A program made the position numbers and the translations under genes. This document shows, one piece after another, positions 1 through 64,000 of a stretch of DNA of 64,000 nucleotides. The stretch is from Eonycteris spelaea (lineage: Eukaryota > Chordata > Mammalia > Chiroptera > Pteropodidae), in assembly GCA_003508835.1 (NCBI GenBank), contig PUFA01000070.1, positions 8,569,001 to 8,633,000 on the forward strand, given 5' to 3'. Position 1 is the stretch's first letter. The number at the start of each line of letters is the position of its first letter. The notes below the pieces were generated by a model. That model had not been told where the DNA came from. It searched no databases and saw only the letters and a list, made by a program, of their open reading frames with translations.

Positions 1-261
1 ATGGGAAGGACCTCCAGAGCATCTTTCCACCTCTCTCACTTAACTGATGAGGAAACCAAGCCCAGAAGGTGAAGACTGCACAAGGCTACGCAGCTAAGTG
101 GCCATGTCAGGGCCTGGGCGGACTCCTTGTGGTCCTCCCAGCTCTTCCCACCACTGGCCTCCCTCTCTGCTGTCCAGTGCTGGGCAGTCTCCTTCTTGGC
201 TGACTGGCTGTCCCCCGACCCCAGTCCCTTGTGCACCTGTCCTGCCTGCCCGGAGACTCAC
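1..261 (-). other. LRP1: LRP1 intron 43, 5' part
   Basis: Intronic sequence downstream (in gene direction) of exon 43. The donor GTGAGT is at 256-261. No exon or recognisable repeat was seen. Exon 44 must lie beyond the window edge. Confidence 0.7.
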
Positions 262-61204
<60,943 letters not shown>

Positions 61205-61700
61205 GGTGTGGGCTGATGCAAGCAGCAGCCCCCTCCCCTCTGGTCCTGCTACTTCTCGCCGTCGCACCCCCCCCAAATTGGGGGGTCCCCCTTTTTTCTT
61301 CTTTCACCCTCCTCCTCTATTCTTATCCTTCGACAACGCGCACCAGAGGCGTGGGTGAAGTGGTAGAGTTCGGAGCTTGGGGAGGGTCTGCTGACCAGGA
61401 TGTGCTCCCCTACCTCCGAATCCAAACCCTTCACCCCCAGCTTTTCTTTTCGCTCCTCTTTCCCCCACCCTGGGCGAAGCTCACAGCCCCATCTCTGAGC
61501 CGCCTCCGGCTGCAAAAATGCACAATTGGGAGGAGGCGGGGTGGGGGGGTGGGGGGCGTGGACCAGATTGGGGAGCCCTTGGAAGGGGCCTGATGGAGCT
61601 TTGGGGGGTCCCCTCGTTTCCGCCTCAGTGCACAGGCCTGGAGCTCGCACCACTGTTCCCCGGACTGAGGTGCCGCGGGGCGAGCTTGGGGGGGAGAGGG
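61205..61700 (-). other. LRP1: LRP1 5' UTR (5' end approximate)
   Basis: Transcribed leader upstream of the ATG. The start is estimated from the roughly 470-base leader known for human LRP1. The sequence is GC-rich and includes a G-rich block on the plus strand (61536-61558), so the mRNA is C-rich there. It carries one short upstream ORF. Confidence 0.6.
61481..61492 (-). CDS. Upstream ORF, four codons including stop
   Basis: ATGGGGCTGTGA (Met-Gly-Leu-stop) in the LRP1 leader, with G at -3 and G at +4, a strong context. It is the only ATG I found in the assumed leader, about 290 bases before the main start. May lower translation of LRP1; not shown to be conserved. Confidence 0.45.
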   Translation of the reverse strand: MGL

Positions 61701-62420
61701 AGGGGACGGATAGAGGAGGGAGGGAGAGAAGGGGCGGGGAAAGAAAAAAGTGGGGGGAGAAAGAGCTACGCGGCAGTCCTGTCAGTGCGCATGCGCCCAT
61801 TTGGCGCGCTGCCCTGGGGAGGGGGAGTCTGAGCAGCTACGATATTTGGAGCTTTGGCCAGCGGTTCTGGACTGGGGGGCGTCGCTCGCAGGTTTGGGGG
61901 CGCCCTCTCGCCTGACTGGGCCCTTCTTCTCCACGCTGCAGATTGCCGAAGGGACGAGAGGGGATTGGGCAGTGAAGAGACCGGAGCGGCTTCTCTTCGA
62001 AACTCGGTGTCATGCCCTAGGATTTCAGGCCGGGTCTGGGAATCCAAGACCCCGAGGGTCTGGACCGAGCCTTATTTCACTCGAGAATACGGACTGCGCC
62101 TCGCCTGCCTGGGTTGGGGGTAGGGGCCACCACTCTGCAGGGAAGATGCGAGGAAAGGCTGAGTTTTGATTCGGAGACTTCCAAAGACGGACTAGAACTC
62201 GGGCCTGCGGCGGAGGGGGGCTGGGTAGGGGAGGAGCCGCGCGGGCCCCCCACCTCGCTCCAGGTCTAGGAGTAAACAGGGACACCCGCGGGGACACGCC
62301 GGAGCTTGTCCTCCCGCCTAGGGCTTGGGGATGGAGCCCACCTTAGAACCCGCCCCGCCCTGCTTGCCTGGCACCGGGCGCGGGAGGGGCAGGCTCTGGT
62401 TTGGAGGGAGGTGAGTCACC
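61500..62420. promoter_or_regulatory. CpG-island promoter of LRP1
   Basis: TATA-less and dense in CpG. It holds a GC box GGGGCGGGG (61731-61739), an NRF1-type palindrome TGCGCATGCGCC (61786-61797) and a CCAAT box on the LRP1 strand (ATTGG at 61964-61968). On the plus strand an AG|GTGAGT donor at 62410 could serve a divergent transcript. Confidence 0.75.
61786..61797. promoter_or_regulatory. NRF1 site
   Basis: TGCGCATGCGCC, a near-perfect match to the palindromic NRF1 consensus, about 585 bases before the ATG and within some 120 bases of the presumed start of transcription. Confidence 0.6.
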
Positions 62421-64000
62421 AGCGGGTGGGGTTGGGGAAGGGCCACCCCCCCTCTCTTTCGTCCCAAGAGGTCGGGGCTCATTTATTTTTTTGTTTTTTG
62501 TTTGTTTTTTAATTTTTTATTATACCTTCTGACTGGCTTCCCAACAGGTCGAGGTTTTAGATTCCGAGCAACTGAGATTTAGAATAAGATGAAGGACTCT
62601 GGACTCGAGTTCTAAGGCGGTGTGTACTGAGTGCCGGACCTTTGTCCCGGCCTTGAGCCCATACGGTAATGCTACTTTGAGTCCAGAAGGCGCCCGGCGG
62701 CGGTTTCCAGAGCCCGGTGAATATGGTTCTGGTCACTGCCCCCTTCTGGGCGGCGTTTTAAGACTATACCCTAGGTGTCTTGAGTTTCTGGTGTCTGGAA
62801 GTCAGAGTTCAGGGAGACAGAAGACGACCTTGGCTGCCAGAAATTGATGATAGAGATGAGAGAGAGTTGCATCATGCCTTCTCTCTTTTAAAATTCTAGA
62901 CAAGAAAGGGCCCCCAGTCCTCACTCCAGTCTGTCCCTGGTCAAAAGCAGAGCAGCATGCAGGACTTGTTGGTTGATGGCAGTGAGAGCAACAGAGGAAT
63001 CCAGAGGGAGTTCTATCTTTCCCTCAAACCAGCTCTTCTTCTGGGCTCCCTTTGCTGGAGGCCAAGGCCACCTGCCTCTAGTCTCCCAGGCTAGAAACCT
63101 CAGACTCTTCACCAACGAAAGCCAATCTTGTAAGCCTATGTTCAAGGCCTGTCATTTTTTCCTTTGAAATAGAACTCAGATTTCCTCCATCCCCACTGCC
63201 AGAGTTTCTTCAATCAGGGGTGGGATCTTATTCACCCTTTTATCCAGCCTTCATGGGCTAACCCAGACAGGCGCATGGCAGGGACTCACCAAATGTTTTT
63301 ACTGAATGCCTTCTAGGGCCCTTCCTCTCCCAAGATGTCCTCCCAATATTGTGGTCCAAATGAAATAAGATTGAAATATTTCAGACAACTTTGAAGTGAA
63401 AAAGCTAGCTGGAGTGACCATATGTAGCTTGTGAGGGGCCAGTCTCCTTCCTCTCCCTGCTAACTAACTACCTTACAGGCAACTGAATCTTCCTAACTGC
63501 TTTGCCTGGTGAACCTCTACTGCGTGTCTATAGATAACTGAATCAAATGTGAACTCCTCTTCCAGTCATATGTTTCCAAAATCTGGCCTCAGCATGTCAA
63601 TACTTCTCATTTGCTACCTCCCAACCCCTACTAACTCCTGAAAATGAATGTGTATTTATTTTTATTAACCTTATATTATTAAAAAATGGTAACAATTAGT
63701 GGTTTAAAAAACTCAGAGTATAGGAAAGTATATGGTGAAAAGTAAACTTGCTGTTTTCTACACCCGTTCCTCAGTTCCACCATCAGAGTAACCACTACAG
63801 AGTGTTCCATGGGTCTCCTTCCAAATTTTTTTTTTTAAATGATAGTCAAATACACATAAACATCCTTTAAAACCACAAATGAGCTCATACAATATGTGCT
63901 GTACTATAACTTCCTTTTTTCAATTCACTTATCTTGATCCCTTTCCACATTGTATGCACACATCTTGCTCACTTTTTGTATTGGTTACTTGGAATCTCCT
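62421..64000. other. Upstream intergenic region
   Basis: 1.6 kb upstream of LRP1. A T-rich stretch lies at 62480-62523 and AT-rich sequence at 63640-64000. No exon of a neighbouring gene was recognised. Confidence 0.5.

Overview
This is mammalian nuclear DNA. Almost the whole window is the 5' half of one gene, LRP1 (low-density lipoprotein receptor-related protein 1, the alpha-2-macroglobulin/ApoE endocytic receptor), read on the minus strand. The evidence for a mammal is the split gene with GT-AG introns, the CpG-rich TATA-less promoter, old MIR, L2 and L1 remnants, (CA)n microsatellites and an intronic class I endogenous retrovirus. I saw no Alu, B1/B2, carnivore SINEC or ruminant Bov-type SINE, so the order cannot be fixed. 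The assembly is probably a non-model placental mammal.

Layout, in LRP1 direction (right to left). 62.4-64 kb is upstream intergenic DNA. About 61.2-62.4 kb is a CpG-island promoter and 5'UTR with an NRF1 palindrome, a GC box and a tiny upstream ORF. The ATG is at 61204. I placed 43 consecutive coding exons between 61204 and 262, all with visible splice sites. Together they correspond to about residues 1-2412 of a protein of about 4540 residues. The order is signal peptide, LDLa repeats CR1-CR2, two EGF-like modules, then YWTD beta-propellers 1 and 2 with EGF modules. LDLa cluster II (CR3-CR10, the main ligand-binding cluster) follows, then two EGF modules, propellers 3, 4 and 5, and the start of propeller 6. 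The gene continues beyond base 1.

Three things stand out. (1) Intron 19 holds a 51-nt exon-like segment (27259-27309) with good splice sites and symmetric phase. It encodes the C-terminal, calcium-binding half of an LDLa module. If spliced in, it would rebuild ligand-binding repeat CR6 and leave an extra half-module. I know of no such exon in the canonical protein. (2) Intron 23 is almost entirely an antisense endogenous retrovirus (about 12529-20825). Its two LTRs are nearly identical although its pol remnants are badly decayed. (3) There is a sharp quality boundary near 10 kb. From 10542 to 61204 only one of 26 exons has an indel, but below 9908 thirteen of 17 exons carry small indels, mostly one-base losses. 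That looks like an unpolished assembly segment rather than a dead gene.

The large introns (1, 2, 3, 4, 6, 20) hold ancient repeats and a few motif clusters worth testing as enhancers: an 18-bp AP-1 palindrome, a head-to-head SoxE site, a perfect CArG box and a TAATTA cluster. No other protein-coding gene was recognised on either strand.
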